Positions 8,144-16,831 of a stretch of 64,000 nucleotides of DNA are shown here, one piece after another (the first letter of the stretch is position 1; each line of letters opens with the position of its first letter). The notes below the pieces were generated by a model that was not told the DNA's origin, searched no databases, and saw only the letters and a list, made by a program, of their open reading frames with translations. The stretch covers positions 1 to 64,000 of the forward strand of contig NZ_JAAVUT010000012.1 of the NCBI RefSeq assembly GCF_018449575.1. Reading direction: 5' to 3'. The translations under genes were made by a program, and so were the position numbers. This stretch comes from Sodalis sp. dw_96 (GTDB lineage: Bacteria > Pseudomonadota > Gammaproteobacteria > Enterobacterales > Enterobacteriaceae).

Positions 8144-9613
8144 CATGTATTGGCTATCGACATTGGCTCGTCTTCGCTCCGTGCGGCCCTGTTTGACGTC
8201 AATGGTCGCCAAAGCGGGCAATGTATTCGTCGGAGCTACAGTCTGGATACCGACGCCATGGGCAAGGCAACTCTGGATGCCGATGCCCTGTTTGATGACC
8301 TGTTCGATGCCCTGGATGAGCTGATGTCTATTACGCCGGAACGGCTGGACATTACCGCGGTGGGCATCAGCACCTTTTGGCATAGCCTGACGGGAATAAA
8401 CGATAAGCATGCCGCCACCTTTCCCATTATCACCTGGGCGGATGGCCGCTCCGCCCATGAAGCCGCCGCGTTGAAATATTCCGGCATCGCCCGACATCTC
8501 CATTCCGTGACGGGATGTCCGGTGCACTCCAGCTATTGGCCGGCGCGCCTGCGCTGGCTGGCGGCTCAGCATGAAACGGCTTTTGACGATACCCGTTATT
8601 GGCTATCCGCCGCCGACCTGCTGTTTCTCCGCCTTTTTGGCCGCATCGGCACCTCTATTTCCATGGCCTCCGGCAGCGGGTTGTGCGATCTCAACCAAAA
8701 AACGTGGTCCCGGGAAGCCATGGGTATCGCCCGCATCCAACCGACGCAGCTGCCGCCTATTTCTGATGATCCGCAGCGGGGATTGCTATCACCCTGGGGA
8801 GAGCGCTGGCCCCGGCTCGCCGTCATCCCCTGGTATCCGGCATGGGGCGACGGCGCCTGTTCCAATATTGGCGCCGGGGCGAATAATCTTGATTCGTTGG
8901 TATTGATGTTGGGCACCAGCGGATCCATGCGGGTGGTATGGCCGGCGGACAGCGCGACGCTGTCCGATGCGGGGCTGTGGTGTTACCGCGTCGATGACCG
9001 ACGGTTCGCCGGGGGGATGGCCCTGTCGGAAGGAGGAAACGCCGCCGCCTGGGCCAATCGGTTACTGGATAAGGAAACCGGAGAAAATATTGATGAACGG
9101 GTGGCGAACCTGGAACCGGATGCCCATGGCCTGTGCGTGTTGCCCTATTTTTTGGGTTCCCGCAGTCCGCAGTGGTCAGAAGGGCGTACCGCATCTATTA
9201 CCGGTATCACGGCGGCCACCACGCCGGTGGACATCTATCGTGCAATGCTGGAAAGCGTCGGTTTACGTTTTGCCTTCCTGAAAAACCGGCTGGAACGGGC
9301 ATGGCCGGGAAAACGGCGCATTATCGCCACCGGCGCCGGATTTTTACGTTCTGCCGTTTGGCCGCAGATTGTGGCCGATTGCCTGGGGGAACCCATCGAT
9401 GTCTCGGATGTGGAGGAGGGATCGTTGCGCGGGGCGGCACTGCTGGTGTTGGAAAAACAGGGCCAGATTGGCAAGATTGAATTTCCGATAAACCGGACGG
9501 TTTATCCCAATTCGAGCGCCCATGAAAAGTATAAAATCGCCCTTGAACGGCAGGCGGATTTTGATAAGCATATGATTGGGATGCTGCAACAGCGATTGGA
9601 CGAATTGCGGTAA
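8126..9613 (+). CDS. FGGY-family carbohydrate kinase (gluconokinase/xylulokinase-like)
   Basis: A 495-residue two-domain FGGY kinase that phosphorylates a sugar, polyol or sugar acid with ATP. The N-terminal phosphate loop is LAIDIGSSSLRAALFD (9-24), GISTFWHS with WADGR follows, and the C-terminal ATP domain has LMLGTSGSMRVV and the ATGAGFLRSAVWPQIVADCLG stretch. The fit is best to gluconokinase-like members, matching the 6-phosphogluconate dehydrogenase in the same operon. The start used is the ATG in the second copy of the 81-bp duplication. Its ribosome-binding site is degraded there, so expression may depend on coupling to the mini-frame just upstream. Confidence 0.85.
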   Translation: MTHITQHVLAIDIGSSSLRAALFDVNGRQSGQCIRRSYSLDTDAMGKATLDADALFDDLFDALDELMSITPERLDITAVGISTFWHSLTGINDKHAATFPIITWADGRSAHEAAALKYSGIARHLHSVTGCPVHSSYWPARLRWLAAQHETAFDDTRYWLSAADLLFLRLFGRIGTSISMASGSGLCDLNQKTWSREAMGIARIQPTQLPPISDDPQRGLLSPWGERWPRLAVIPWYPAWGDGACSNIGAGANNLDSLVLMLGTSGSMRVVWPADSATLSDAGLWCYRVDDRRFAGGMALSEGGNAAAWANRLLDKETGENIDERVANLEPDAHGLCVLPYFLGSRSPQWSEGRTASITGITAATTPVDIYRAMLESVGLRFAFLKNRLERAWPGKRRIIATGAGFLRSAVWPQIVADCLGEPIDVSDVEEGSLRGAALLVLEKQGQIGKIEFPINRTVYPNSSAHEKYKIALERQADFDKHMIGMLQQRLDELR

Positions 9614-9826
9614 CGTTTTTTTATTCAAAAACTGGTGTTGAGATATTTGAACACCGCTTGCGTCTACTAAAAACGCTTAATGACCGTACTGCTGCAAAGG
9701 CGCCTGTATGCTTAAGAAAGCGATCACATTAACTTCAGTTATCTTTTTCTATACTGACTTCTATAAAGTTGCGCGCGCCTTCCTAACCCTGTCTCAAGAA
9801 CATGAGCACAACACGAGCGGTCCTTC
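9614..9826. promoter_or_regulatory. kinase-rpiR spacer with candidate operator
   Basis: GGTGTT and AACACC form a short inverted repeat just after the kinase stop, without a T-run. AACTTCAGTT at 9731-9740 differs by one base from the palindrome AACTTAAGTT before the operon at 5102-5111. It is a candidate shared site for the RpiR regulator encoded next. No convincing promoter elements could be fixed. Confidence 0.3.
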
Positions 9827-10696
9827 ATGAGTGACATTCTGGTGCCTTTGGAAAAAGTTCGTTTGCGTCTTGAAACCGTCCGTTCCTCATTGACGCCCTC
9901 CGAGCGAAAACTGGCGGATTACATCCTGTCCCATGCCGACAGCGCCATTCATTGCACTATTTCTGAGCTGGCCACGGCGGCGGAAGTGAGTGTCGCCACG
10001 GTGACCCGGTTGGCGCAAAACAGCGGTTATAGCGGTTTTTCACAGCTGCGTGTGTGGCTTGCCAAGGACCTGGTATTGATTCCGCCTCCCGCCTCGGGAG
10101 AGGCGTTAAAAGTCAGCGACGAGGTCGGCGTCATACGGGATAAGCTGGTGGCGGCCACCACCCAATCCATGAACGATACTCAAAAGATGCTAAATACCGA
10201 TGCGCTGCTGGCGGCGGCGCAGTTTATCGCACAGGCCGGCAGAATTGATATCTACGGTATCGGGGGAAGCGCCACGGTGTGCGTTGACTTACGGCATAAA
10301 TTTCTCAAGCTGGGGCTGCCGGTGGCCTGTTATTCCGATAACGATCTGATGATGATTTCATCGGCGGGACTAAGGAGCGGCGATCTCGCCATGGGTATCA
10401 GCCATACCGGCAGAAGCGAACCGGTGGTGGCGGCAATCGGCAGCGCCGCACAGGCCGGGGCCACCACCCTGGCCCTTACCCATGATCCCTTTTCACCGCT
10501 GGCAAGGCTGGCGGACCTGACCTTGACCTACTCGGCCAAAACCACGGTGTTTTCCAGTGATTCCATGACCGGCCGTCTTTCTCAACTGATGATTACCGAT
10601 ATCCTTTATACCATTATCGGTTATTCACATTTTGAACGGATTTCGCCGTTGGTCCGTAAGGCGGATAGCCAAGCGATAAAGCGCAGAATAAATTGA
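9827..10696 (+). CDS. RpiR/MurR family transcriptional regulator
   Basis: A 289-residue regulator with an N-terminal HTH_6 domain (TISELATAAEVSVATVTRLAQNSG region, about residues 45-70) and a C-terminal SIS domain that binds a phosphosugar (IDIYGIGGSATVCVDLRHKF and MGISHTGRSEPVVAA). Such proteins sense the phosphorylated intermediate of the pathway they control. It follows the kinase on the same strand after 213 bp, so it is the natural regulator of the 5193-9613 genes. Activator or repressor mode cannot be told. It ends 34 bases from the convergent UbiD-like gene. Confidence 0.9.
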   Translation: MSDILVPLEKVRLRLETVRSSLTPSERKLADYILSHADSAIHCTISELATAAEVSVATVTRLAQNSGYSGFSQLRVWLAKDLVLIPPPASGEALKVSDEVGVIRDKLVAATTQSMNDTQKMLNTDALLAAAQFIAQAGRIDIYGIGGSATVCVDLRHKFLKLGLPVACYSDNDLMMISSAGLRSGDLAMGISHTGRSEPVVAAIGSAAQAGATTLALTHDPFSPLARLADLTLTYSAKTTVFSSDSMTGRLSQLMITDILYTIIGYSHFERISPLVRKADSQAIKRRIN

Positions 10697-10730
10697 GCGC
10701 ATATACGGCGGCTTTAGGTAAAGATCGCGC

Positions 10731-12386
10731 CTATTCATCGGACTTCTTGTCGGTTTCAACCAAGCGCGCCGGCGTCTCCGGCGTCAGTCCGCCGCGCCGC
10801 CGTTGCCAGGTATTCTCGCCATTTTTCGCCCACTCCCCCGCGACGGCGTTGCGGGCGAACCCCTGCCATATATCATTCCAGTCGCCCAAGGAATAACCAT
10901 ACCAAGGTGAGCGCGGGGTCAGGGCGGGCAGGTTGAGCTCCCGCCACAGCGCCTGCGCCCGTTCCATATATTCCCGTCCCGGCAAGGCGAGGGGCGCCAT
11001 GGGATATTTCAGCGTCGCATCGATAAGCAGGGTGGAATCGGCATGGGCCGGTCCCGATTTGGGGGAATGCCCGCCGGAACGGTAGGGTTCGATATGCACG
11101 TCTTCGATGGGATTGCAGCGATAGGCCAGGGACCACATCACCGCGTCGGTATGTTCCGGCTCAATATCTTCGCTCACCGCGATAACCATTTTGCCGCTAT
11201 CGGCCTGACGGGCGGCGGTGCCCTGTAGACCTCTCCAGATTTCGCTCTTGGGAGTGCTGTTGGCAAACTGGACAAAGATGATCGGCCGCAAATTGCTCAG
11301 CGGCTCATGCATCACCACCCGCAGAGCGCTTTTAATGGACAGATGGTCGCGCAGATGGTTCAGGAACAGAGGTTCCAGGGCCAGTTTCTTGATGACGCTG
11401 GATTCGCTGGGAGAAACCTGGCTTATCATGGAGGCGAACACGGGCGCCCGCCGGTGGGTAATGGCGGTCACCTCCATGGACATATTAAAGTCCTCCAGGG
11501 CAACGTAGCCGTTACTCTCGCCAAACGGCCCTTCGGGCTCAAGCAGATGGGTATCGATAAATCCTTCAATGACGATTTCCGCATCGGCGGGGACTTCAAG
11601 ATCAACAGTTACCCCCCATGCGGTTCTGATTGCCGTGCCGGCGAGGGCGCCGGCCACCGACAGTTCATCCTGATCGATAGCCAGCTTCTCCGGGCCGGTA
11701 TACATCACTACCGGCGCGGCGCCGATAACGATGGCGCAGGGCATGCGCTCTCCCCGATCGCGGTATTTACACCAATGGAGATATCCGCCGGCGCCACCGA
11801 TGCGCGACGACATCCGCACCCCAAGACGATTTGGGCTCTTCAGGGCGGCCCGATAGGTGCCGATGTTGCGTACCCCGCTATCGGGATCGGCGGTGATGCA
11901 CAGGGTAGCGGTAAGATACGGCGCGGCGTCGAAGCCCGGCGTGGAAATCGGCACCGGCAGCGCCGCCAGACCCCCGCCGGGCCGCCTGAGTTCATCACCC
12001 TTGATGACGACCTCCTGGCAAGGCGGCGCAGTGACCGTAACCGGCGGGATGGGATTTTTTATGGCATTGAGCCAGTCAGCGCCGATATCCTCTATCGCAC
12101 GACCAATGCCCAACGCATAAATGTGCGGCGATGCGGCAAATGCGCCCACTGCCACCGGCATATCGTAGCGGCGGCCGGTGGAGTCGACGACGTTGGTAAA
12201 AAGAAAGGCCCGGCGATCGTCCTCGGCGATACCGCCGATAAACTGGCAACGAACCAAAGGATGCAGCTCGGTATCCTTATTGATCGGACGATCGATGCGA
12301 ACAAGCAGGCCCTGGGCCTCAAGATCCGCAAGGTGGCTCTGGAAATCGGGACTCACCGTCTTACTTCCTGATTCTGCACCATTCAT
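10731..12386 (-). CDS. UbiD-family (prenylated-FMN) decarboxylase
   Basis: A 551-residue UbiD-like protein that would reversibly decarboxylate an aromatic, heteroaromatic or unsaturated acid using prenylated FMN. The family block VPADAEIVIEGFI followed by EGPFGESNGYV carries the conserved acidic residues, and NIGTYRAALKSPNRLGVRMS supplies the cofactor/substrate Arg region. An ATG at 12386 is preferred over one 33 codons upstream, because the extra residues do not look like the family. No UbiX flavin prenyltransferase gene is adjacent, so the cofactor must come from elsewhere. It is longer than E. coli UbiD (497) and probably not the ubiquinone enzyme. It is divergent from the ABC importer operon and convergent with the rpiR gene, so its pathway is uncertain. 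Confidence 0.85.
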   Translation of the reverse strand: MNGAESGSKTVSPDFQSHLADLEAQGLLVRIDRPINKDTELHPLVRCQFIGGIAEDDRRAFLFTNVVDSTGRRYDMPVAVGAFAASPHIYALGIGRAIEDIGADWLNAIKNPIPPVTVTAPPCQEVVIKGDELRRPGGGLAALPVPISTPGFDAAPYLTATLCITADPDSGVRNIGTYRAALKSPNRLGVRMSSRIGGAGGYLHWCKYRDRGERMPCAIVIGAAPVVMYTGPEKLAIDQDELSVAGALAGTAIRTAWGVTVDLEVPADAEIVIEGFIDTHLLEPEGPFGESNGYVALEDFNMSMEVTAITHRRAPVFASMISQVSPSESSVIKKLALEPLFLNHLRDHLSIKSALRVVMHEPLSNLRPIIFVQFANSTPKSEIWRGLQGTAARQADSGKMVIAVSEDIEPEHTDAVMWSLAYRCNPIEDVHIEPYRSGGHSPKSGPAHADSTLLIDATLKYPMAPLALPGREYMERAQALWRELNLPALTPRSPWYGYSLGDWNDIWQGFARNAVAGEWAKNGENTWQRRRGGLTPETPARLVETDKKSDE

Positions 12387-12610
12387 ATCACAATGCTCAG
12401 TTAGGGGATGCGTAGGGGGGACATGGTTTTTAAAACACGAGTGGCGATATATTCGCCAAAATTGCGCCGAGTCTGCATGCTGCAACGGAATCTCACTGAA
12501 CGCAATATGTCGTTCCCGCTGATATGTAAGCGTATGTCATAAGCCCGGCTAGCGTAGCAAGGGTCTCCGCAGCCATTTTGTTCATATTTGGTGCCAATCG
12601 ATGTATTAAC

Positions 12611-12626
12611 GCACTATTTTGGGGCA
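12611..12626 (+). promoter_or_regulatory. NtrC-like enhancer site
   Basis: GCACTATTTTGGGGCA is close to the NtrC consensus (TGCAC, five to seven bases, GGTGCA) and to sites known upstream of enterobacterial glnA. It lies about 75 bp upstream of the sigma-54 promoter, a normal enhancer distance. TGCACAGTTTGGCGATGCA at about 12632-12650 may be a second, weaker site. The assignment is by eye. Confidence 0.5.
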
Positions 12627-12687
12627 TTTATTGCACAGTTTGGCGATGCAGAGCCGGTTAAACCCAGTCATAGAGGGCAGTTTCACG

Positions 12688-12705
12688 TTGGCATACCTCT
12701 TGCTT
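12688..12705 (+). promoter_or_regulatory. sigma-54 (RpoN) -24/-12 promoter
   Basis: TTGGCATACCTCTTGCTT matches the RpoN consensus: GG at 12690-12691 and GC at 12702-12703 are separated by exactly ten bases, with TTGGCA and TTGCTT around them. It points toward the ABC importer operon, with transcription expected to start near 12715. With the NtrC-like site it implies induction under nitrogen limitation. Confidence 0.6.
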
Positions 12706-12795
12706 ACATAAGATTGTATAGACAGGATTAGTCAATCGACTCCAGGGATTTCAGTTAGCCGCATTTACAAGCAGAAGGCGGCAAGATTGGTAAAC

Positions 12796-12805
12796 CGGTA
12801 TACCG
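12796..12805. promoter_or_regulatory. palindromic operator candidate
   Basis: CGGTATACCG is a perfect 10-bp palindrome inside GGTAAACCGGTATACCGATT, the style of GntR-family operators. It lies about 80 bases downstream of the predicted sigma-54 start, where a bound repressor could block transcription. No GntR gene is in the window. Confidence 0.35.
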
Positions 12806-13128
12806 ATTAGTGAACTCTAACCCTGACATCGAAGAGGAAGAGAGATGAAAAAGTTTAAATAGGATGTGAAAGCATTCCGTAGATGGAACAAAGATATTTT
12901 CTCAATCATTAATCCAATTTAATGAGGGATAGCGGTTTTTATAATAAATCATGAAGATATTTCTATTTCCTGACTTGAGGGCATTACCGGTATGCCTTGG
13001 CGTACGTTATTGCGTGAAGCAATGATGTGGGAATTAATGGGAATTTTGCCTTCTGATAGAGACATTGCAGTGAAGATGTTTTGGTGAAACGTTTAAATTA
13101 AACTCGAATTCCAAGTGAGAATAAATGT

Positions 13129-14052
13129 ATGAATAAGTTTAGTACAACGGCGCTGGTCATTTCATTATTGTGTTCTTATAACACCTTAGCCGAAGGTATC
13201 AACAAGGAAGTTGTGGGTTCCGGTATCCCGGCGTCAAAGGCCAATAAAAGCCTGCATGACCAACTGCCGCAGTCCATACGTGAAAGCGGCGTAATTACGA
13301 TTGCCACGGATGCTCATTATCCCCCATGCCAATCCTTCGCGAGCGATAACAAAACCATTGTTGGTTACGAGCCCGATCTGTGGAATGCCATCAGCCAAAA
13401 GCTGGGTATCTCTTATAAAGTGGACTCTATTGCTTTTGACGGCCTGATCCCGGGTGTGCAAAGCAGCCGATACGATATCGCATCTGAATGCATCTCGGAT
13501 AATCTGGAACGCGAAAAGAAAGTCAATTTTGTGGTAGATGCCTACGCCACCGGCGCTGTTTATACCCTGCAGGAAAATAAAACCATCACTTCAGATCCGA
13601 AATCGGTTTGCGGTATGACGGTAGGTATTCAGCAAGGATTCGATTTTACCAAGGTCGTGAACGACGTCATGACGCCACATTGCGTCGCGGCCGGTCTGCC
13701 CAAAATTACCGTGAATGAATATCCTTCGGGCGAAGCGGTGTTACTTGCCTTATATTCCGGCCGGGTGGATTTCGTTTTGAATAACCTGGCGGCGGTAGAA
13801 TCCATAAAGGCTGTGGCACCCCGCCCGATTCGTATCGAGACCAATCCTTTACTGCCGAAATATTATAACGGCATGGTGGTTGGCAAAGACAATATGGCTC
13901 TGGCGAAAGTCCTGCTGGCCGCGCTGCAAGAAGTCAAGGCCGATGGTTCCTATGCCAAGATCATGGCGAAATGGAGCATTTCTCCGTTGGCGATTGAAGA
14001 GCCAGGCATTAATTTAGCCGCCTCTAAGCCCTTGCCGGATCCGAAACCATAA
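13129..14052 (+). CDS. ABC transporter periplasmic solute-binding protein, family 3 (polar amino acid type)
   Basis: A 307-residue binding protein with an N-terminal signal peptide (FSTTALVISLLCSYNTLA) and the family-3 fold used for amino acids and opines. After the signal the domain runs from SGVITIATDAHYPPCQSF, through the IVGYEPDLWNAISQKLG stretch, to YDIASECISDNLEREKKVNFV. The usual motif DMI...TPERAK is changed to ASECISDNLEREKK, suggesting a ligand unlike standard amino acids. Two Cys pairs may form disulfides. It is the first gene of a five-gene operon with permease, ATPase and two opine-synthase-like genes, placed behind a sigma-54 promoter. Substrate identity is open. Confidence 0.88.
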   Translation: MNKFSTTALVISLLCSYNTLAEGINKEVVGSGIPASKANKSLHDQLPQSIRESGVITIATDAHYPPCQSFASDNKTIVGYEPDLWNAISQKLGISYKVDSIAFDGLIPGVQSSRYDIASECISDNLEREKKVNFVVDAYATGAVYTLQENKTITSDPKSVCGMTVGIQQGFDFTKVVNDVMTPHCVAAGLPKITVNEYPSGEAVLLALYSGRVDFVLNNLAAVESIKAVAPRPIRIETNPLLPKYYNGMVVGKDNMALAKVLLAALQEVKADGSYAKIMAKWSISPLAIEEPGINLAASKPLPDPKP

Positions 14053-14104
14053 GATATCGAGTGGCTATCTTTTATTGATGGTCATAGTACTTTGCATGAA
14101 ATGA

Positions 14105-15019
14105 TTGAGTGAACATATCGTTATGAAATTGAGTATGACGAAGTACGAGAGAAATCATATACAGCATGATGAGCTGATCATAGTACCCAGAAAGAGTAAC
14201 GCTAAGTATCTTTCCATTGCGGTATCTTTGCTCATCGCTATTTTTTTAATTGACGGGGTCATATTCAATACTCGGTTCGGCTGGGATGTGGTGGCCCATT
14301 ATCTCTTTTCTCCCACCATCCTGAGTGGACTGGTTACCACTTTGTGGTTGACGGTGGTATGCATGGTTCTGGGTATCGCGCTCGGCATTATCCTGGCGGT
14401 ATGTCGATTTTCCGATATTTCCATCGTGTCCAAACTCGCCCGACTGTATATTTGGTTTTTCCGCGGAACCCCCGTTTTGGTTCAACTGATATTCTGGTAT
14501 AACCTGGCGGCGCTGTTTCCCAGTATCAATCTCAGCGTGCCGTTTCTGGATATTGTATTTTTCAAATTTCCCACCAACAGCGTGATTACCCCTTTTGCGG
14601 CGGCCATTCTGGGCTTGGCCCTGAATGAAGGGGCCTATATGGCCGAAATCGTGCGCGCCGGCATTGCGTCGGTGGACGACGGGCAGGAAGAAGCGGCCAG
14701 GGCGCTCGGCATGACTCGCACCAGGCTGATGTTCAGAATTGTATTACCGCAGGCGATGCGCACCATTATTCCCCCCACGGGTAATGAAACCATCGGCATG
14801 TTAAAAACTACCTCATTAGTCAGCGTAATCTCATTATCCGATCTGCTTTATTCGGCGCAGGGAATCTATTCCAGAACATTCGAGACGATCCCACTGCTCT
14901 TGGTGAGCTGTTTCTGGTACCTGCTGCTGACGTCGTTTTTAAGCGTGATGCAGTCGCGCATCGAGCGCTATTACGGACGCGGTATTTTGTCCTCCGCCGC
15001 TAACAAGGGGAGATCATGA
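14105..15019 (+). CDS. amino-acid type ABC transporter permease
   Basis: A 304-residue inner-membrane permease of the HisMQ/GlnP class with five or six helices and an unusually long cytoplasmic N-terminus (about 45 residues). The EAA loop reads [30 protein letters not shown], the ATPase contact region. TTG at 14105 gives the longest product; ATG at 14123 is an alternative, and neither has a good ribosome-binding site. It lacks a second permease gene, so it probably works as a homodimer. Its last four bases overlap the ATPase start (ATGA). Confidence 0.88.
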   Translation: MSEHIVMKLSMTKYERNHIQHDELIIVPRKSNAKYLSIAVSLLIAIFLIDGVIFNTRFGWDVVAHYLFSPTILSGLVTTLWLTVVCMVLGIALGIILAVCRFSDISIVSKLARLYIWFFRGTPVLVQLIFWYNLAALFPSINLSVPFLDIVFFKFPTNSVITPFAAAILGLALNEGAYMAEIVRAGIASVDDGQEEAARALGMTRTRLMFRIVLPQAMRTIIPPTGNETIGMLKTTSLVSVISLSDLLYSAQGIYSRTFETIPLLLVSCFWYLLLTSFLSVMQSRIERYYGRGILSSAANKGRS

Positions 15020-15780
15020 GCCCATTAATGGTAGAGGCCGTGAAGGTGGCCAAAGAAATTGATGACCAATATATATTGCAAGACATCAATCTTTCCGTTG
15101 CCAAAGGGGAAGTCATAAGCTTGATTGGCCCCTCGGGGTCAGGAAAGTCGACGCTCCTGCGCTGTATCAATCATTTGACCAAAATTTCTTCGGGTTATCT
15201 TACGGTCGACAATGAGTTCATTGGCTATCGCCGTGAAGGCAAATATCTTTATGAGTTGAGCGAGGCGGAAATTTCCGGCAAACGTTCAGAAATAGGGATG
15301 GTGTTCCAACGCTTTAATCTTTTTCAACACAAAAACGTGCTGGAAAATATTATCGAAGCCCCGGTGCAGGTCAAAAGACAATCTGTTCGCGAGGCGTCGG
15401 ACTATGCCAAGGAATTACTGAACAAAGTGGGCCTTGCCCATAAGGAACTGGCTTACCCCGCACAGCTTTCAGGGGGACAGCAGCAGCGTGTGGCGATTGC
15501 CCGCGCGCTGGCCATGCGCCCTAAGCTGATGCTGTTCGATGAGCCGACGTCGGCTCTGGATCCTGAATTGGTGGGTGAGGTATTGGAAGTCATGAAGTCT
15601 CTGGCCTCTGAGGGCATGACCATGATTGTGGTCACCCATGAAATGAGTTTTGCCAGAGAGGTTTGTGACCGGGTGGCATTTATGGATCAGGGAACCATCA
15701 TTGAATGCGCTCCGCCCCAGCAACTGTTTGATAACCCGGCCAGCGAACGCGCCAGGGAGTTTTTGTCACATGTACGTTAG
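15016..15780 (+). CDS. amino-acid type ABC transporter ATP-binding protein
   Basis: A 254-residue ATPase that powers the importer. Walker A is GPSGSGKST (about 38-46), the Q-loop is MVFQRFNLF, the signature is [15 protein letters not shown], Walker B is LMLFDEP and the switch His lies in VVTHEMSF. This order and length are typical of GlnQ/HisP-like proteins. There is a small insert after the first beta-sheet ([16 protein letters not shown]), as in opine/octopine transport ATPases such as OccP. The start overlaps the permease stop, showing translational coupling. Confidence 0.92.
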   Translation: MSPLMVEAVKVAKEIDDQYILQDINLSVAKGEVISLIGPSGSGKSTLLRCINHLTKISSGYLTVDNEFIGYRREGKYLYELSEAEISGKRSEIGMVFQRFNLFQHKNVLENIIEAPVQVKRQSVREASDYAKELLNKVGLAHKELAYPAQLSGGQQQRVAIARALAMRPKLMLFDEPTSALDPELVGEVLEVMKSLASEGMTMIVVTHEMSFAREVCDRVAFMDQGTIIECAPPQQLFDNPASERAREFLSHVR

Positions 15781-15827
15781 GCGGCAACAATCATGATTGT
15801 TGTTTTTATCGAGAATAGGAGTGAGTT

Positions 15828-16304
15828 ATGACTTTAGATGAAGCTATTCATCACTTTGAAAGTGAACGCCAGAGAATTTGGCTGACCAGTCCCGACGATG
15901 TCATGGCGCTGGGCAGAGGTGAAATTCCGCGCAGAACCGGTGCCCGGGGACAATATCTCAGTACCATCATTTTCGCTGAGGGTGAAACCCGTACGCTGGC
16001 GGATGAGATGTTGTGGGGGATTATCCGCGTGGCGGAAGATACCCAGGCCGACCTGAAAACCCTGCAAGCCTTGATTAAACAAATTATTGGCTATAAGGCT
16101 GACTTCTTTGACTTCGTCAGTCTGCCGGAAGCGGCCGAGGTCACCAAAATTTACGTGGACACAGCGATCAATTGTACCAGCATTGATGAACTGCTGCGTC
16201 TGACCTACGCCATGCTCAGCTACGCCAACCGGTTACATATGTGGGTCGATTTTATTCTTCCCTGGGGACTGGGAGATGGCTTCCGTCGTAAAAAAACGGC
16301 CTGA
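15828..16304 (+). CDS. cucumopine-synthase C-terminal helical-bundle-like protein
   Basis: A 158-residue, all-helical soluble protein. From memory it matches the domain found at the C-terminus of Agrobacterium cucumopine synthase (the Cucumopine_C helical bundle), here as a free-standing protein. Visible features are MTLDEAIHHFESERQRIW, the RRTGARGQYLSTIIFAEGETR stretch and a final SYANRLHMWVDFILPWGLGDG. It lies 47 bases after the importer ATPase with a GAATAGGAGTG ribosome-binding region, and 37 bases before the DUF3830 gene. Gene order is helical protein first, the reverse of the fused Agrobacterium enzyme. Catalysis is not shown; the call rests on remembered similarity. Confidence 0.5.
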   Translation: MTLDEAIHHFESERQRIWLTSPDDVMALGRGEIPRRTGARGQYLSTIIFAEGETRTLADEMLWGIIRVAEDTQADLKTLQALIKQIIGYKADFFDFVSLPEAAEVTKIYVDTAINCTSIDELLRLTYAMLSYANRLHMWVDFILPWGLGDGFRRKKTA

Positions 16305-16341
16305 TTAAATTTACATCGCTTAGAAACAAGGAATTAAGATA

Positions 16342-16767
16342 ATGAAATTGAAAATGGCAGTAGCCGGCGTAGATGTTTGTACCATCGAAGTGTGGGAAGA
16401 CAAAGTGCCTAAATTGGCCAAAGAGCTGCGGGAAAAACTCCCGATGGTCACCATGCTGCAGCATGGCAAATTGATTGGCGATATGGTGTTCTTCACCCTG
16501 CCAATCGTGGCGCCGTGGGAAAACCGCTATCTGACGCAGGAAGTGGGTAAAGAACGGCGCGAAAAATTCGGCAGCAGCGCCGGCTCGGTCTGTTTTTACA
16601 GCCCGCGTCAGCAATTCTGCGTGGTGTACGGCGATGATACGGCGGATGAACCGTTACCTATTTCGTATATTGGCGAAGTGATTGACGGCAAACTCGAGCT
16701 GAAAGTAGCGGGCATAGAAACCTGGTTCGATCAGGGCCGCACAGTAGAACTGCGGATAATCGAATAA
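16342..16767 (+). CDS. DUF3830 cyclophilin-like protein
   Basis: A 141-residue beta-rich protein of the DUF3830 (cyclophilin-like) family, the fold of the N-terminal half of cucumopine synthase, which condenses histidine with 2-oxoglutarate by a Pictet-Spengler-type reaction. The sequence holds the paired strands MKLKMAVAGVDVCTIEVWED, the segment HGKLIGDMVFFTLPIVAPWE and the closing GRTVELRIIE. It is the last gene of the operon and is followed by a strong terminator. Together with the preceding helical protein it could form a two-subunit opine-synthase-like or opine-cleaving enzyme. Many DUF3830 proteins lie beside amino-acid transporters, and their general function is unknown. Confidence 0.65.
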   Translation: MKLKMAVAGVDVCTIEVWEDKVPKLAKELREKLPMVTMLQHGKLIGDMVFFTLPIVAPWENRYLTQEVGKERREKFGSSAGSVCFYSPRQQFCVVYGDDTADEPLPISYIGEVIDGKLELKVAGIETWFDQGRTVELRIIE

Positions 16768-16831
16768 GCTACTGTTTATTGCGTTAACAGATGAGAGTGA
16801 TTACGGCATTTGACCGTGATAGCAAATGATT

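Larger units (their letters stand above)
12387..13128. other. long divergent regulatory region
   Basis: The 742 bases between the UbiD-like gene and the ABC importer hold no full gene. They contain an NtrC-like site, a sigma-54 promoter and a 10-bp palindrome (listed separately). A few tiny frames occur, such as ATGAAAAAGTTTAAATAG at 12844, with GAAGAG just before it. If transcription starts near 12715 the importer mRNA has an unusually long leader of about 410 bases. ATTACCGGTATGCC at about 12984 echoes part of the palindrome at 12796. Confidence 0.5.

Noticed and set aside
7964-8572. 202-codon minus-strand frame
   Set aside because: Its internal repeat simply mirrors the 81-bp duplication on the other strand; the plus-strand transporter and kinase are clear.
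11307-12371. 354-codon plus-strand frame
   Set aside because: It lies fully antisense to the UbiD-like gene, is rich in His/Gly/Arg as expected from a GC-rich shadow, and has no family features.
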